Assembly: GCF_017310035.1 (NCBI RefSeq)
Contig: NZ_CP022296.1
Location: forward strand, 2,356,001-2,420,000
DNA from: Nocardioides sp. S5
GTDB lineage: Bacteria; Actinomycetota; Actinomycetes; Propionibacteriales; Nocardioidaceae
DNA length: 64,000 nt
Reading direction: 5' to 3'
The notes beneath the pieces are model-generated. The model was given only the letters and a program-made list of their open reading frames with translations. It was not told the origin of the DNA and searched no databases. Positions 43,168 through 52,994 of the stretch are shown piece by piece (positions within the stretch are counted from its first letter, which is position 1; each line of letters opens with the position of its first letter). The position numbers and the translations under genes were made by a program.

Positions 43168-44835
43168 ATGACCCCGAAGCGCACCATGGCGTCACTCACC
43201 GCGGCACTGCTCGCAGCCGCCACCCTTGCAAGCTGTGCGGAGAGCGAGCGCGACGCCGGCGACGGGGGAGGTGGTGGTGACGACGGGACGTTCGTCTTCG
43301 GAGCCGCCGGCGCCCCCGAGATGTTCGACCCCTTCTACGCCACCGACGGCGAGACCTTCCGCGTCACCCGCCAGATGTTCGAGGGCCTCCTCGGCATCGA
43401 GCCCGGCAGCGCCGAGGTGGTGCCGGAGCTCGCGACCGAGTGGACGCCCAACGAGGACGGCACCGAGTGGACGTTCACGCTTCGTGACGACGTCACCTTC
43501 CACGACGGTGAGCCGTTCAACGCCGACGCCGTCTGCTACAACTTCGAGCGGATGTTCGACCAGAACGAAGCCGGCCAGGTCGCGGGCGAGTACTGGGGCT
43601 ACGTCATGGGCGCGTTCTCCAACGATGCCGAGAGCTCGCTCTACCAGGGCTGTGAGGCCACCGACGAGTTCGAGGCCGTGATCACCACCAGCGGCCCCAC
43701 CTCCGGCTTCCCGACGATGCTGACCCTCGAGTCGCTGTCGATGCAGTCGCCGAAGGCGCTCGAGGAGGGTGACGCCAACGGCATCGCAGCCGAGGGCGAA
43801 GGCTTCTCGTTCCCCGACTACGCGAACAACCCCGTCGGCACCGGCCCCTTCACCTTCGGCGAGTACGACGAGGCGAACGGCACGATCAGCCTGGACCGCA
43901 ACGACGACTACTGGGGCGATGCAGCCAAGGTCAGCGAGCTGGTCTTCCGGGTGATTCCTGACGAGAGCACGCGTCGCCAGGAGCTCGAGGCGGGCAGCAT
44001 CAACGGCTACGACCTGCCGAACCCGGTCGACTGGGCGGCGCTGGAGGACTCGGGCAACAGCGTCGAGATCCGCGACGCGTTCAACATCCTCTACCTCGGT
44101 CTCAACCCGGAGGCGAACCCGCAGCTCAAGGACCTCAAGGTCCGTCAGGCGCTCAACCACGCGATCAACCGCGAGCAGCTGGTCCAGACGCAGCTGCCCG
44201 AGGGCGCCGAGGTGGCGACGCAGTTCATGCCGAAGACCGTCAGTGGCTACAACACCGAGCTCCAGGCTCCCGAGTACGACACGGAGAAGGCCAAGCAGCT
44301 GCTGGCAGAGGCCGGGGCCGAGGGCATGACCTTGACCTTCGCCTACCCGACCGAGGTCAGCCGGCCCTACATGCCCGACCCGCAGAAGCTCTACGAGGCG
44401 CTGCGCACCGACCTCGAGGCCGCAGGCATCAAGGTCGACGTCAAGACCGCCTCCTGGAACGGCGGCTACCTCGACAACGTGACCGCCGGCAAGTACGACG
44501 CCTACATCCTGGGCTGGACCGGTGACTACGACTCGCCCTACAACTTCATCGGCACGTTCTTCGGCAACCTGAAGGAGAACGACTTCGGCACCGAAGCCAT
44601 GCCGTGGGGCAAGCAGCTCGCCGACGACCTCAAGTCGGCCGACGCGATCGTCGACGACGAGGAGCGAGCGGCGGCCTTCGAGGAGATCAACGCGCAGATC
44701 ATGGAGGAGTACCTCCCCGGCCTGCCGATCAGCCACTCGCCGCCGGCCCTCGTCGTGGGCCCGGGTGTCGAGGGCGTCATCCCCAGCCCGCTGACCGCCG
44801 AGGAGTTCGACACGGTCACCGTCAGTGGTGAGTGA
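43168..44835 (+). CDS. ABC transporter substrate-binding lipoprotein, peptide family (SBP_bac_5)
   Basis: 555 residues. Lipoprotein signal with lipobox LASC, Cys23, then a Gly-rich linker. The mature protein matches oligopeptide/dipeptide-binding proteins: FEGLLGIEPGSAEVVPELATEW, FTLRDDVTFHDGEPFNADAV and VRQALNHAINREQL. It captures ligand outside the membrane for the permeases downstream. The ligand may be a peptide but other solutes are possible. First gene of a five-gene operon. Confidence 0.92.
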   Translation: MTPKRTMASLTAALLAAATLASCAESERDAGDGGGGGDDGTFVFGAAGAPEMFDPFYATDGETFRVTRQMFEGLLGIEPGSAEVVPELATEWTPNEDGTEWTFTLRDDVTFHDGEPFNADAVCYNFERMFDQNEAGQVAGEYWGYVMGAFSNDAESSLYQGCEATDEFEAVITTSGPTSGFPTMLTLESLSMQSPKALEEGDANGIAAEGEGFSFPDYANNPVGTGPFTFGEYDEANGTISLDRNDDYWGDAAKVSELVFRVIPDESTRRQELEAGSINGYDLPNPVDWAALEDSGNSVEIRDAFNILYLGLNPEANPQLKDLKVRQALNHAINREQLVQTQLPEGAEVATQFMPKTVSGYNTELQAPEYDTEKAKQLLAEAGAEGMTLTFAYPTEVSRPYMPDPQKLYEALRTDLEAAGIKVDVKTASWNGGYLDNVTAGKYDAYILGWTGDYDSPYNFIGTFFGNLKENDFGTEAMPWGKQLADDLKSADAIVDDEERAAAFEEINAQIMEEYLPGLPISHSPPALVVGPGVEGVIPSPLTAEEFDTVTVSGE

Positions 44836-44927
44836 GGCTCTGCCGCCTTCGTGTGATGCGTCCTGAGTGAGCCAGGGGGTCGTCCGTCGGATGATCCCCT
44901 GGCCCACGCTGGTGTCTGAGGAGAGCC

Positions 44928-45938
44928 ATGCTTCGTTTCATCGTGCGCCGTCTGATCCAGATGGCGGGCGTGCTCCTGGTCCTGTCCGTGCTGGTCTTCG
45001 TCTGGCTGAGGTCGCTGCCCGGGGGACCGGTGTCGGCCCTGCTGGGAGAACGCGGCACCCCCGAGCGCCGAGAGGCGCTGGAGAAGGCCCTGGGGCTCGA
45101 CCAGCCCCTGCCGGTGCAGTACTGGCGCTACATGCAGCGCGCGGCGCAGGGCGACTTCGGCGTCTCGACGCAGGTGCTGCCGGGGGAGGACGCGCTCGAC
45201 ATCTTCCTCTCACGCCTCCCCGCGACCATCGAGCTGTCGTTCTTCGCGCTGGTGCTGGCGGTCGCCCTCGGCATTCCCCTGGGCTACATGGCGGCCCGGC
45301 GCAAGGGGACGCCGCTCGACACGGCCACGGTGATCTTCTCGCTGGTGGGAGTGGCCGTTCCGGTGTTCTTCACGGCGTTCCTCCTGAAGTACTTCGTCGC
45401 CGTGGAGTGGAACCTGCTCCCGGTCTCCGGCCGGCAGAGCATCGGGCTCGACGCCACCAGGGTCACGGGCATGTTCGTCCTGGACGGGATCCTCACCCGG
45501 GAGTGGGATGCCGCGTGGGACGCCCTCAAGCACCTCGTGCTGCCGTCCCTGGCCCTGGCCACGATCCCGTTCGCCGTCGTCTTCCGCATCACCCGGGCGT
45601 CGGTGCTCGACGTCGTCGACGAGGACTACGTCCGCACGGCCGAGGCCAAGGGGCTCACCGCCCAGGTCATCCGCGGTCGCCACGTGCTGCGCAACGCGAT
45701 GCTGCCGGTGGTGACCACTGTCGGTCTCCAGGTGGGCGCGCTGCTGTCCGGGGCGGTGCTCACCGAGACCGTGTTCTCCTGGCGCGGTGTCGGTCAGGCG
45801 CTGTACGAAGGTTTCTCGCAGAAGGACTACCCGGTGCTGCAGGTGCTGATCATGGCGGCGGCAGCCATCTACGTCTTCGTCAACCTCCTGGTGGACATCA
45901 CCTACGCCCTCATCGACCCCCGGATCAGGACGAGGTGA
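44928..45938 (+). CDS. ABC transporter permease, DppB/OppB type
   Basis: 336 residues with six hydrophobic segments. The start MLRFIVRRLIQMAGVLLVLS and the coupling-helix EAA motif (RTAEAKGLTAQVIRGRHVLRNA, near 240) are typical of DppB. It forms half of the membrane channel. ATG 44928 follows GAGGAGAGCC. It lies 92 nt after the binding protein and overlaps the next permease by 4 nt. Confidence 0.93.
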   Translation: MLRFIVRRLIQMAGVLLVLSVLVFVWLRSLPGGPVSALLGERGTPERREALEKALGLDQPLPVQYWRYMQRAAQGDFGVSTQVLPGEDALDIFLSRLPATIELSFFALVLAVALGIPLGYMAARRKGTPLDTATVIFSLVGVAVPVFFTAFLLKYFVAVEWNLLPVSGRQSIGLDATRVTGMFVLDGILTREWDAAWDALKHLVLPSLALATIPFAVVFRITRASVLDVVDEDYVRTAEAKGLTAQVIRGRHVLRNAMLPVVTTVGLQVGALLSGAVLTETVFSWRGVGQALYEGFSQKDYPVLQVLIMAAAAIYVFVNLLVDITYALIDPRIRTR

Positions 45939-46921
45939 ACGCCGTGCCCCCGAGCCAGACTCCCCAGCTGCCGCCCGAGCGGACGTCGTACGCCGACCGG
46001 CGCAAGCAACGCGTCGACGCCCTGGCCGCCGCGTCGGCCGACGAGGAAGGGGGCGTCTCCCTGATCCTCAGCGCGTGGCGCCGGCTGCGCCGCAACCCGG
46101 TGTTCCTCGTCGGTCTCGCCATCACGGTCGCCTTCCTCGTCCTGGCGGTCGTCTCGCCGTGGCTGGCACCGTGGGATCCGGCGGCGCGTCCCCTGCTCGA
46201 CGACATCCGGCCTCAGTCCAACCCCGTCCCGGGGCCTGAGGCAGGCCACCCGCTCGGTGGTGACGACAAGGGCCGCGACCTGCTGTCACGGCTCCTGGTC
46301 GGCAGCCAGCAGACGTTGCTGGTCGGCGTCCTCGCGACCTTCTTCGGACTCGTGGGTGGTGTCACGCTCGGCACCCTCGCGGGAGCATTCGCCGGCTGGA
46401 TCGACTCCCTGGTGATGCGGATCGTCGACGTCATGCTCTCCATCCCGTCCCTGCTGCTCGCCTTCTCGATCGCGGCGTTGGCCAGCAGGCCGAGCCAGTG
46501 GACGCTCATCATCGCGATCGCCACGGTGCAGGTGCCGATCTTCGCGCGTCTCCTGCGGGGCTCGATGCTGGCGCAGCGCGCCAGCGATCACGTCCTCGCG
46601 GCGCGGTCACTGGGGGTGAAGCCGCACGCCATCGTCTTCCGCCACATGCTCCCCAACGCTCTCGGTCCGGTGATCGTGCAGGCCACGCTCGTCCTGGCGG
46701 TGGCGATCATCGACGCCGCTGCCCTGTCCTTCCTCGGGCTCGGCAATCCCGACGACCGCCGGCCCGAGTGGGGCCAGATGCTCGGCGCGGCCCAGCAGTA
46801 CCTCGGGCAGGAGCCCCATCTCGCGTTCTACCCGGCCGCATGCATCATCGTCGTGGCCCTCGGCTTCACGCTGATGGGCGAGTCGCTGCGCGAGGCCCTC
46901 GACCCCAAGACGCGGAGGTGA
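45935..46921 (+). CDS. ABC transporter permease, DppC/OppC type
   Basis: 328 residues. A hydrophilic N-terminus of about 55 residues precedes WRRLRRNPVFLVGLAITVAF, the OppC-N signature. The EAA loop reads LAARSLGVKPHAIVFRHMLPN. It pairs with the previous permease. GTG 45935 overlaps the previous stop (GTGA); GTG 45944 is possible. Confidence 0.92.
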   Translation: MNAVPPSQTPQLPPERTSYADRRKQRVDALAAASADEEGGVSLILSAWRRLRRNPVFLVGLAITVAFLVLAVVSPWLAPWDPAARPLLDDIRPQSNPVPGPEAGHPLGGDDKGRDLLSRLLVGSQQTLLVGVLATFFGLVGGVTLGTLAGAFAGWIDSLVMRIVDVMLSIPSLLLAFSIAALASRPSQWTLIIAIATVQVPIFARLLRGSMLAQRASDHVLAARSLGVKPHAIVFRHMLPNALGPVIVQATLVLAVAIIDAAALSFLGLGNPDDRRPEWGQMLGAAQQYLGQEPHLAFYPAACIIVVALGFTLMGESLREALDPKTRR

Positions 46922-46926
46922 GTGCG

Positions 46927-47940
46927 ATGAGCACGCAACCGGTCCATCCTGCTGCCCGATCGGCAGAGCCGCTCCTCGCGGTGCGCGACCTGCGCGTGAC
47001 GTTCGGACGCCGCGGGGAGGAACCCTTCCGAGCCGTGGACGGCATCAGCTTCGACGTACGTCCGGGGCAGACGGTGGGCCTGGTGGGGGAGTCCGGCTGC
47101 GGGAAGTCCGTGACCTCGCTCGCCGTCATGGGCCTGCTGCCCACCCGCGGCAACACCGTCGAGGGCGCAGCGATCTTCGACGGCGAGGACCTGCTGTCAC
47201 TGTCGCGCTCGCAGATGCGCGATCGTCGCGGCCGCGACATCGCGATGATCTTCCAGGACCCGCTGTCGTCGCTGAACCCGGTCGTCCAGATCGGTCGGCA
47301 GGTCACCGAGGTGATGGAGCGACACCAGGGCCTGAGCCGCAAGCAGGCCATGCCGAAGGCGGCCGACCTGCTGGAGCGCGTCGGCATCCCCGACCCCAGG
47401 GCACGCCTGGCAAACTACCCCCACCAGCTCAGCGGTGGGATGCGCCAGCGCGCCCTGATCGCGATGGCGCTGGCCTGTCAGCCCCGGCTGCTCATCGCCG
47501 ACGAGCCCACCACCGCGCTCGACGTGACGATCCAGGCGCAGATCCTGGCGCTCCTGAAGGAGCTGGTGGTCGACACCGGCACGGCCCTGGTGATGATCAC
47601 CCACGACCTGGGCGTCGTGGCCGGGCTGTGTGACGAGGTGAACGTGCTCTACGGCGGCAAGATCGTCGAGCGCGGCGACCGCCACACGCTGTTCGCGAGG
47701 CCCCGCCACCCCTACACGGTCGGCCTCCTCAACTCGATCCCGCGCCTCGACGCGCCGAGGGGCGAGGCGCTCTCTCCCATCCCGGGCTCCGTGGCGGACA
47801 ACCTGCCGTGGGACTCGGCGTGCGCCTTCGCGCCGCGGTGTCCCAACCAGCTGGACGTGTGCGTGCAGAAGACGCCCGAGTGGGACGGCGACGACGTGGT
47901 CGGCCTGCGGTGCTTCAACCCGATGGGAGTGACCCGATGA
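46927..47940 (+). CDS. Peptide ABC transporter ATP-binding protein, OppD/DppD type
   Basis: 337 residues. Walker A is GESGCGKSV, the signature is QLSGGMRQR and Walker B is [12 protein letters not shown]. The C-terminal oligopeptide-transporter extension contains the Fe-S-like [14 protein letters not shown] cysteine motif. It powers transport with the next subunit. ATG 46927 lies 5 nt after the permease; the stop overlaps the next start. Confidence 0.94.
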   Translation: MSTQPVHPAARSAEPLLAVRDLRVTFGRRGEEPFRAVDGISFDVRPGQTVGLVGESGCGKSVTSLAVMGLLPTRGNTVEGAAIFDGEDLLSLSRSQMRDRRGRDIAMIFQDPLSSLNPVVQIGRQVTEVMERHQGLSRKQAMPKAADLLERVGIPDPRARLANYPHQLSGGMRQRALIAMALACQPRLLIADEPTTALDVTIQAQILALLKELVVDTGTALVMITHDLGVVAGLCDEVNVLYGGKIVERGDRHTLFARPRHPYTVGLLNSIPRLDAPRGEALSPIPGSVADNLPWDSACAFAPRCPNQLDVCVQKTPEWDGDDVVGLRCFNPMGVTR

Positions 47941-49112
47941 CCGGTGCGACCCGGTCCGACCTGCACCCCGGCACCCGGCCCGACGGCCGGCCCGAGGTCC
48001 TGGTGGACGTCCGCGGCCTCGAGGTCCACTTCCCGATCAAGCGGGGCGTGATCTTCGACAGGACCGTTGGTCACGTGCGGGCGGTCGACGGGGTCGACCT
48101 CAGGATCCACCGGGGGGAGACGTACGGGCTGGTGGGGGAGTCGGGCTGCGGCAAGTCAACCCTCGGGAAGGCGATCCTCAACCTCGAGACACCGACCGCG
48201 GGCTCGGTCAGCTTCGACGGCGTGGACATCGCCTCGCTCAAGGGCGAGGAGCTGCGCACCCAGCGCAAGCGGTTCCAGATGGTGTTCCAGGACCCCATGT
48301 CGAGCCTGGACCCACGCCAGACGGTCGAGGCGCTGCTGCTCGAAGGCATGCGGGCGCACGGGCTGGACACGGACACGTCAGCGACCCAGGTTCGGCTGCG
48401 GGAGCTGATGTCGGCCGTGGGGCTGCCGCCGGCGGGGCTCAGGAAGTACCCCCACGAGTTCTCCGGCGGACAGCGCCAACGCATCGGCATCGCCCGGGCC
48501 CTGTCCGTGGGCCCCGAGCTCATCGTGGCCGACGAGCCGGTGAGCGCGCTCGACGTCTCGATCCAGGCACAGGTGATCAACCTGCTCCAGGACCTCCAGG
48601 AGGAGCTCGGGCTCACCTACCTCGTCGTCGCCCACGACCTCGCCGTCGTGCGCCACATCAGCGACCGGATCGGTGTCATGTACCTCGGCGGGCTGGTCGA
48701 GGAGTCCGAGGCCGGCGAGCTGTACGACGTCCCGCTCCACCCCTACACGCGCGCCCTCATGTCGGCCGTCCCCGTGCCTGACCCGGAGGTCGAGGACTCG
48801 CGCGAGCAGATCCTGCTCACCGGCGACCTGCCCTCTCCGGCGAACCCCCCGACCGGGTGCCGCTTCCACACCCGGTGCCCGTGGAAGCAGCCGACACGCT
48901 GCGACAGCGAGCGCCCGTTGCTGCGCGTCGTCGACGTCGCGGGCACGAGTGCCGGACACCGTGCCGCGTGCCACTGGGCCGAGGAGATCGCCCGCGGAGA
49001 ACTCCAGCCGCACGAGGTGGCGGCCGAGCTGGTCGACCCCAGGTCCGCTGACGCGCGCCCCCGAGAGGCGGACTCGGCCTTCCTCGCACCCGACGGTCCG
49101 CCCGTGCCCTGA
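47937..49112 (+). CDS. Peptide ABC transporter ATP-binding protein, OppF/DppF type
   Basis: 391 residues. Walker [10 protein letters not shown], signature FSGGQRQRIGIA, Walker B LIVADEPVSALD. The C-terminal cysteine motif CRFHTRCPWKQPTRC is present, followed by an extra tail of about 60 residues ending in Pro. ATG 47937 overlaps the previous stop by 4 nt. Last gene of the transporter operon; its stop lies inside a shared terminator. Confidence 0.94.
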   Translation: MTGATRSDLHPGTRPDGRPEVLVDVRGLEVHFPIKRGVIFDRTVGHVRAVDGVDLRIHRGETYGLVGESGCGKSTLGKAILNLETPTAGSVSFDGVDIASLKGEELRTQRKRFQMVFQDPMSSLDPRQTVEALLLEGMRAHGLDTDTSATQVRLRELMSAVGLPPAGLRKYPHEFSGGQRQRIGIARALSVGPELIVADEPVSALDVSIQAQVINLLQDLQEELGLTYLVVAHDLAVVRHISDRIGVMYLGGLVEESEAGELYDVPLHPYTRALMSAVPVPDPEVEDSREQILLTGDLPSPANPPTGCRFHTRCPWKQPTRCDSERPLLRVVDVAGTSAGHRAACHWAEEIARGELQPHEVAAELVDPRSADARPREADSAFLAPDGPPVP

Positions 49113-49130
49113 CCCAGGACGTTCAGGGCA
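49105..49130. terminator. Bidirectional terminator spanning two stop codons
   Basis: TGCCCTGA (49105-49112) pairs perfectly with TCAGGGCA (49123-49130), 8 bp with a 10-nt loop. The left arm contains the stop of the transporter ATPase and the right arm the stop of the recB-like gene on the other strand. Confidence 0.6.
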
Positions 49131-50034
49131 GCGACGTCGGGACGATCCCGTCCGCCTCGACATCGCAGGACGGATCCGGAGCGTCGCGCTGCGGCAGAGG
49201 CGGGACCGTGCCGCCCTTGGTCGGGCAGAACTGGTGGTAGGAGCACCAGTCGCACAACCGCGACGGGCTGGGCTGCCAGTCGCCGGTCTCGTGGGCCAGC
49301 TGGATCGCGGTCCAGAGCGCCTCGACCTTGCGCTCGGTGGCGCGCAGGTCGTCCTCGTCGGGCTCGTAGCGCAGGATCTCGCCGTTGCCGAGGTAGACCA
49401 GCTGGAGCACCGACGGCACCACGCCGCGCAGGCGCCAGATGACCAGGGCGTAGAACTTCATCTGGAACAGCGCCTTGGCCTCGAAGCCGACGGCCGGGCT
49501 CCGTCCGGACTTGTAGTCCGTGATCCGGATCCGGCCGTCGGGCGCGACGTCGACACGGTCGACGAACCCGCGCAGGAGCAGCCGGGAGTCGAGGAGTGCC
49601 TCGACGTAGAGCTCGCGCTCGGCCGGCTCGAGGCGCCGCGGGTCCTCGAGGTCGAAGTAGCGAGCCAGGACGGTGCGGCACGACGACAGCCACGCGGTCA
49701 GGTCGGGACCCTCGTCGCCGAACATCGCCGCCAGCGCCGGCTCCGCCTCCAGCAGCGCCTCCCACGTCGGCTCGAGCATGTCCGCGGCCGCCTCGGCGGT
49801 CCGACCGGCAGCCGGCAGGTCGAAGAGGTCCTCGAGCACCTTGTGGACCACGGTGCCCCGCACCGCGTCGGGCGAGGGCTCCTCCGGGAGTCGGTCGATG
49901 GTGCGGAACCGGTACATCAACGGGCAGGCCATGAAGTCGCCGGCCCGGCTGGGCGACAGCGCTCCGAGGACCTCGACGCCGTCCACGGGGGTGGAGACGC
50001 GCTCGGCGGGGGAGTCGGTGGCGGGGATCGTCAT
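49123..50034 (-). CDS. RecB-family PD-(D/E)XK nuclease with Fe-S cluster
   Basis: 303 residues. The nuclease core shows RGFVDRVDVAPDG and RITDYKSGRSP, giving the Asp and the D-x-K of the active site. A [4Fe-4S] site is suggested by Cys in FMACPLMYRF near the N-terminus and by CDWCSYHQFC at the C-terminus, as in AddB/Cas4-like enzymes. Role in DNA processing inferred. This gene commonly borders actinobacterial Pup-proteasome loci. ATG 50034 has TAGGGT 10 nt upstream; an earlier in-frame start at 50067 is less likely. Confidence 0.85.
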   Translation of the reverse strand: MTIPATDSPAERVSTPVDGVEVLGALSPSRAGDFMACPLMYRFRTIDRLPEEPSPDAVRGTVVHKVLEDLFDLPAAGRTAEAAADMLEPTWEALLEAEPALAAMFGDEGPDLTAWLSSCRTVLARYFDLEDPRRLEPAERELYVEALLDSRLLLRGFVDRVDVAPDGRIRITDYKSGRSPAVGFEAKALFQMKFYALVIWRLRGVVPSVLQLVYLGNGEILRYEPDEDDLRATERKVEALWTAIQLAHETGDWQPSPSRLCDWCSYHQFCPTKGGTVPPLPQRDAPDPSCDVEADGIVPTSLP

Positions 50035-50116
50035 GGCGCGGCTCACCCTAGGCGAGGCGTACGACACCCCTCCCGTCGCGCGCAGCGCCGTGGGCGGCGT
50101 TGGCTAGGGTCGTGGT

Positions 50117-51286
50117 GTGCCCGAACCGACCGATCCGGCCCCGCCCCAGGGGTCCTCGCGCCCCGCGCCGCGCCCTCCGGGCACGTGGCGGATCGGGTCG
50201 ATCGTCGGCATCGACGTGCTCATCACCAGCTCGTGGCTCATCGTCGCGCTGCTGATCTCGCTGACCTTCGCCCCGCGCATCGAGCAGGTGCAGCCCGGCC
50301 TGGGCTTCTGGAAGTACGTCGCCGGCTTCGTCTTCGCCGTCGTGCTCTACCTCTCCGTCCTGCTCCACGAGGCCTCCCACGCAGTCGTCGCGAAGCGGCT
50401 GGGCTACGGCGTCAACTCCATCACCCTGCACTTCCTCGGCGGCATGACCGAGATCGACGGGCAGTCGCGCCGGCCCCGCCACGAGTTCTGGATCGCCGTC
50501 GTGGGCCCGCTGACCTCCATCGGGGTCGGGATCGCCGCCGCGGCGCTGTGGTTCGTGGTCCCCGATGGCCTGGTGCGCGCCGCCGTCCAGGGCCTGGCCG
50601 GTGCCAACCTGATCATCGGCGTCCTCAACCTCGTGCCCGGTCTGCCGCTCGACGGCGGCCGGGTCCTCAAGGCGGCAGTCTGGGGCGCCTCGGGCAACCA
50701 GCACCGCGCCACGATCGTCGCGGGCTGGGGCGGCCGCCTCACCGCGCTGGCCCTGCTCGCCTGGCCGGTCGTGATGGAGCCGCTGACGGGTGAGTCGCCC
50801 ACCATCCTCGACGTCGTCCTGGTCTTCATCCTGGGCCTGTTCCTCTGGACCGGCGCCACCGCCGCGATGGCGCACGCCCGGCTCCGCGAGCGACTGCCCG
50901 CCCTGGTCGCACGCCCGCTCGCCCGGCGTACGCTCACCGTCCCCGCCGACCTCCCGCTCGCCGAGGCCGTACGCCGTGCGCAGGACGCGCAGGCGGGCAG
51001 CATCGTCACCGTGGGCAGCGACGGGAGCCCGATGGGCATCGTGAGCGAGGCCGCGGTGACGGCCATGCCGGAGGACCGCCGGCCCTGGGTGCCGGTCTCG
51101 ACCGTCGCCCGGGCCCTGGAGGACGGGCTCACGCTCCCCGCCACCGTCGCGGGCGAGGACCTGATCCTGGCGATCAGCAGGCGACCGGCCGAGGAGTACC
51201 TCCTCGTCGAGGAGGACGGTCACATCTACGGCGTGCTGTCGACCGCCGACGTCGACCGCGCCTTCCGCGAGAACGCCCGTCGCTGA
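50117..51286 (+). CDS. Site-2 protease family zinc metalloprotease (M50) with CBS domains
   Basis: 389 residues. Membrane metalloprotease with HEASH (His84, Glu85, His88) in a helix and the third ligand in GLPLDGGRVL (Asp179). Six or so hydrophobic segments run to about residue 260. The C-terminal part resembles a pair of CBS motifs (LPLAEAVRRAQDAQAGSIVTV and EEYLLVEEDGHIYGVLS). It would cut membrane-embedded substrates; target unknown. TAGGGT (50105-50110) ends 6 nt before GTG 50117. Confidence 0.9.
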   Translation: MPEPTDPAPPQGSSRPAPRPPGTWRIGSIVGIDVLITSSWLIVALLISLTFAPRIEQVQPGLGFWKYVAGFVFAVVLYLSVLLHEASHAVVAKRLGYGVNSITLHFLGGMTEIDGQSRRPRHEFWIAVVGPLTSIGVGIAAAALWFVVPDGLVRAAVQGLAGANLIIGVLNLVPGLPLDGGRVLKAAVWGASGNQHRATIVAGWGGRLTALALLAWPVVMEPLTGESPTILDVVLVFILGLFLWTGATAAMAHARLRERLPALVARPLARRTLTVPADLPLAEAVRRAQDAQAGSIVTVGSDGSPMGIVSEAAVTAMPEDRRPWVPVSTVARALEDGLTLPATVAGEDLILAISRRPAEEYLLVEEDGHIYGVLSTADVDRAFRENARR

Positions 51287-51359
51287 GCCTGCCGCTCAGG
51301 TCAGGTGGACGACGTCGCCGGGTGGGTGGATCGGGCCCTCGCGCACTAGTCTGCGCGCC

Positions 51360-52349
51360 ATGCCCGAGACCTCTCCCGACGTCCCTGCCGAGGCCTGGTC
51401 CGGCGTCCACCGCGGTCCCCTGCGCGAGGGGGAGTGGGTGCGGCTGACCGACCAGAAGGGGCGCAAGCACAACTTCGAGCTGGTCGCCGGCAAGCGCTTC
51501 TTCTCCAACAAGGGCCACCTCGACCACGACGAGATGATCGGGCGCGAGGAGGGCTTCACCCTCACCTCGTCGGCCGGTGGGCAGTACCTCGTCTTCCGTC
51601 CGCTCCTCAACGAGTTCGTCGTCTCCATGCCGCGCGGCGCGGCCGTGGTCTACCCCAAGGACGCCGCGCAGATCATCGCGCTGGCCGACATCTATCCCGG
51701 CGCGCGCGTGGTCGAGGCGGGCGCCGGATCGGGTGCCCTCACCTGCTCGCTCCTGCGCGCCGTCGGTCCGTGGGGCCGCGTGACGTCCTACGAGCTGCGC
51801 GAGGAGTTCGCCGACGTCGCCCGGCGCAACGTCAACCAGTTCTTCTCCGCCCCCGACGGCCGGACCCACCCGGCGTGGGACCTCCGCCTCGGTGACCTCA
51901 AGGAGGGCCTGCCCGGGCTCGGCGCCCAGGTCGACCGGATCATCCTCGACATGCTCGACCCGTGGAACTGCGTCGACGCGGTGGCCGACGCGCTCGTGCC
52001 GGGCGGCATCGTCTGCGCCTACGTCGCCACCACCACCCAGCTCTCGCGGGTGGTCGAGACCCTGCGCGTGCACGGCGGCTTCACCGAGCCGCAGCCGTGG
52101 GAGTCGCTGGTGCGCGACTGGCACGTCGAGGGGCTCGCGGTGCGACCGGGCCACAAGATGATCGGCCACACCGCCTTCCTGGTCACCGCTCGGCGGATGG
52201 CACCGGGAGAGCGGCCCCCGCGCAAGACCCGCCGGCCCGCGCCCGGGGCGTACGGCCCCGACTACACCGGGCCGCGCCCCGCCGACATCCCGCCGGTCGA
52301 GGTCGGCCGGGACATGGACACGGGCACCGACGCCGACAGCGAGGCATGA
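51360..52349 (+). CDS. trmI: tRNA (adenine-58-N1)-methyltransferase
   Basis: 329 residues, longer than bacterial average through a basic, disordered C-terminal tail of about 50 residues. The N-terminal OB-like domain is followed by a SAM domain with VVEAGAGSGALTCSLLRA and the DMLDPW motif. It makes m1A58 in the tRNA T-loop. In actinobacteria it sits upstream of arc/mpa, as here. TAGTCT (51347-51352) ends 7 nt before the ATG. Confidence 0.93.
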   Translation: MPETSPDVPAEAWSGVHRGPLREGEWVRLTDQKGRKHNFELVAGKRFFSNKGHLDHDEMIGREEGFTLTSSAGGQYLVFRPLLNEFVVSMPRGAAVVYPKDAAQIIALADIYPGARVVEAGAGSGALTCSLLRAVGPWGRVTSYELREEFADVARRNVNQFFSAPDGRTHPAWDLRLGDLKEGLPGLGAQVDRIILDMLDPWNCVDAVADALVPGGIVCAYVATTTQLSRVVETLRVHGGFTEPQPWESLVRDWHVEGLAVRPGHKMIGHTAFLVTARRMAPGERPPRKTRRPAPGAYGPDYTGPRPADIPPVEVGRDMDTGTDADSEA

Positions 52350-52888
52350 GCGGGGTCGAGGTCGTCGAGCACTCGCCCCGGTGGGCGGAGGACTTCGAGG
52401 AGGTCGCCGCCGTCCTGCGCGAGGCGCTGGCCGACGTCCGGTCCGCCGTCGTCGAGCACGTCGGGTCGACGTCGGTCCCGGGCCTGGCCGCCAAGCCGAT
52501 CCTCGACGTCGACGTGATCGTGGACGCGACCGACGTGGATGCTGCCGTCGCCGCGCTGGAGTCCGTCGGACACGTCCACCGCGGTGACCTCGGCGTGCCC
52601 GGCCGCGAGGCGTTCCACGCCCCGGGACCGCCGCGCCGCAACGTCTACGTCTGCACCGCAGGCACCGCCAGCGTGCGCAACCACCTCGCGGTGCGCGACG
52701 TGCTGCGCTCGCGGGCCGACCTGCGCGAGGCGTACGCCGCCGCGAAGCTCGCGCTGGCCGAGGACCCGGACATGGACATCGACACCTACATCGCCGGCAA
52801 GTCGGCCGTGCTCCAGCAGGTGCTGGAGGCCTCGGGACGCTTCAGCGACGAGGAGCTCCTCGCCATCCGGCTGCTCAACGGGGGTTGA
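52346..52888 (+). CDS. GrpB/UPF0157 family nucleotidyltransferase-fold protein
   Basis: 180 residues. The family pattern is clear: [25 protein letters not shown], where GSTS and the DVD acidic pair are nucleotidyltransferase-like, then NVYVC and [11 protein letters not shown]. Often linked to CoaE in other bacteria; function unproven. ATG 52346 overlaps the trmI stop by 4 nt. A hairpin follows, separating it from arc. Confidence 0.88.
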   Translation: MSGVEVVEHSPRWAEDFEEVAAVLREALADVRSAVVEHVGSTSVPGLAAKPILDVDVIVDATDVDAAVAALESVGHVHRGDLGVPGREAFHAPGPPRRNVYVCTAGTASVRNHLAVRDVLRSRADLREAYAAAKLALAEDPDMDIDTYIAGKSAVLQQVLEASGRFSDEELLAIRLLNGG

Positions 52889-52898
52889 GCCACGGGTG

Positions 52899-52915
52899 GC
52901 CGGGCCCGCCCCGGC
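52899..52915 (+). terminator. Hairpin between the GrpB-like gene and arc
   Basis: GCCGGG (52899-52904) pairs with CCCGGC (52910-52915) around a 5-nt loop, 11 nt after the stop codon. Confidence 0.45.
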
Positions 52916-52961
52916 AAACCTGCGACCAACACGGCGAGACATTCACTTCCGTCCCATCGGT

Positions 52962-52979
52962 CAGTGGGTAGTGTCACTG
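52962..52979 (+). promoter_or_regulatory. arc promoter region with dyad
   Basis: TAGTGT (52969-52974) is a candidate -10. It lies inside the inverted repeat CAGTG / CACTG that spans 52962-52979, which could bind a regulator. The arc start with GGAGGT lies about 20 nt on. No clear -35. Confidence 0.35.
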
Positions 52980-52994
52980 GACAGGAGGTGCGAG

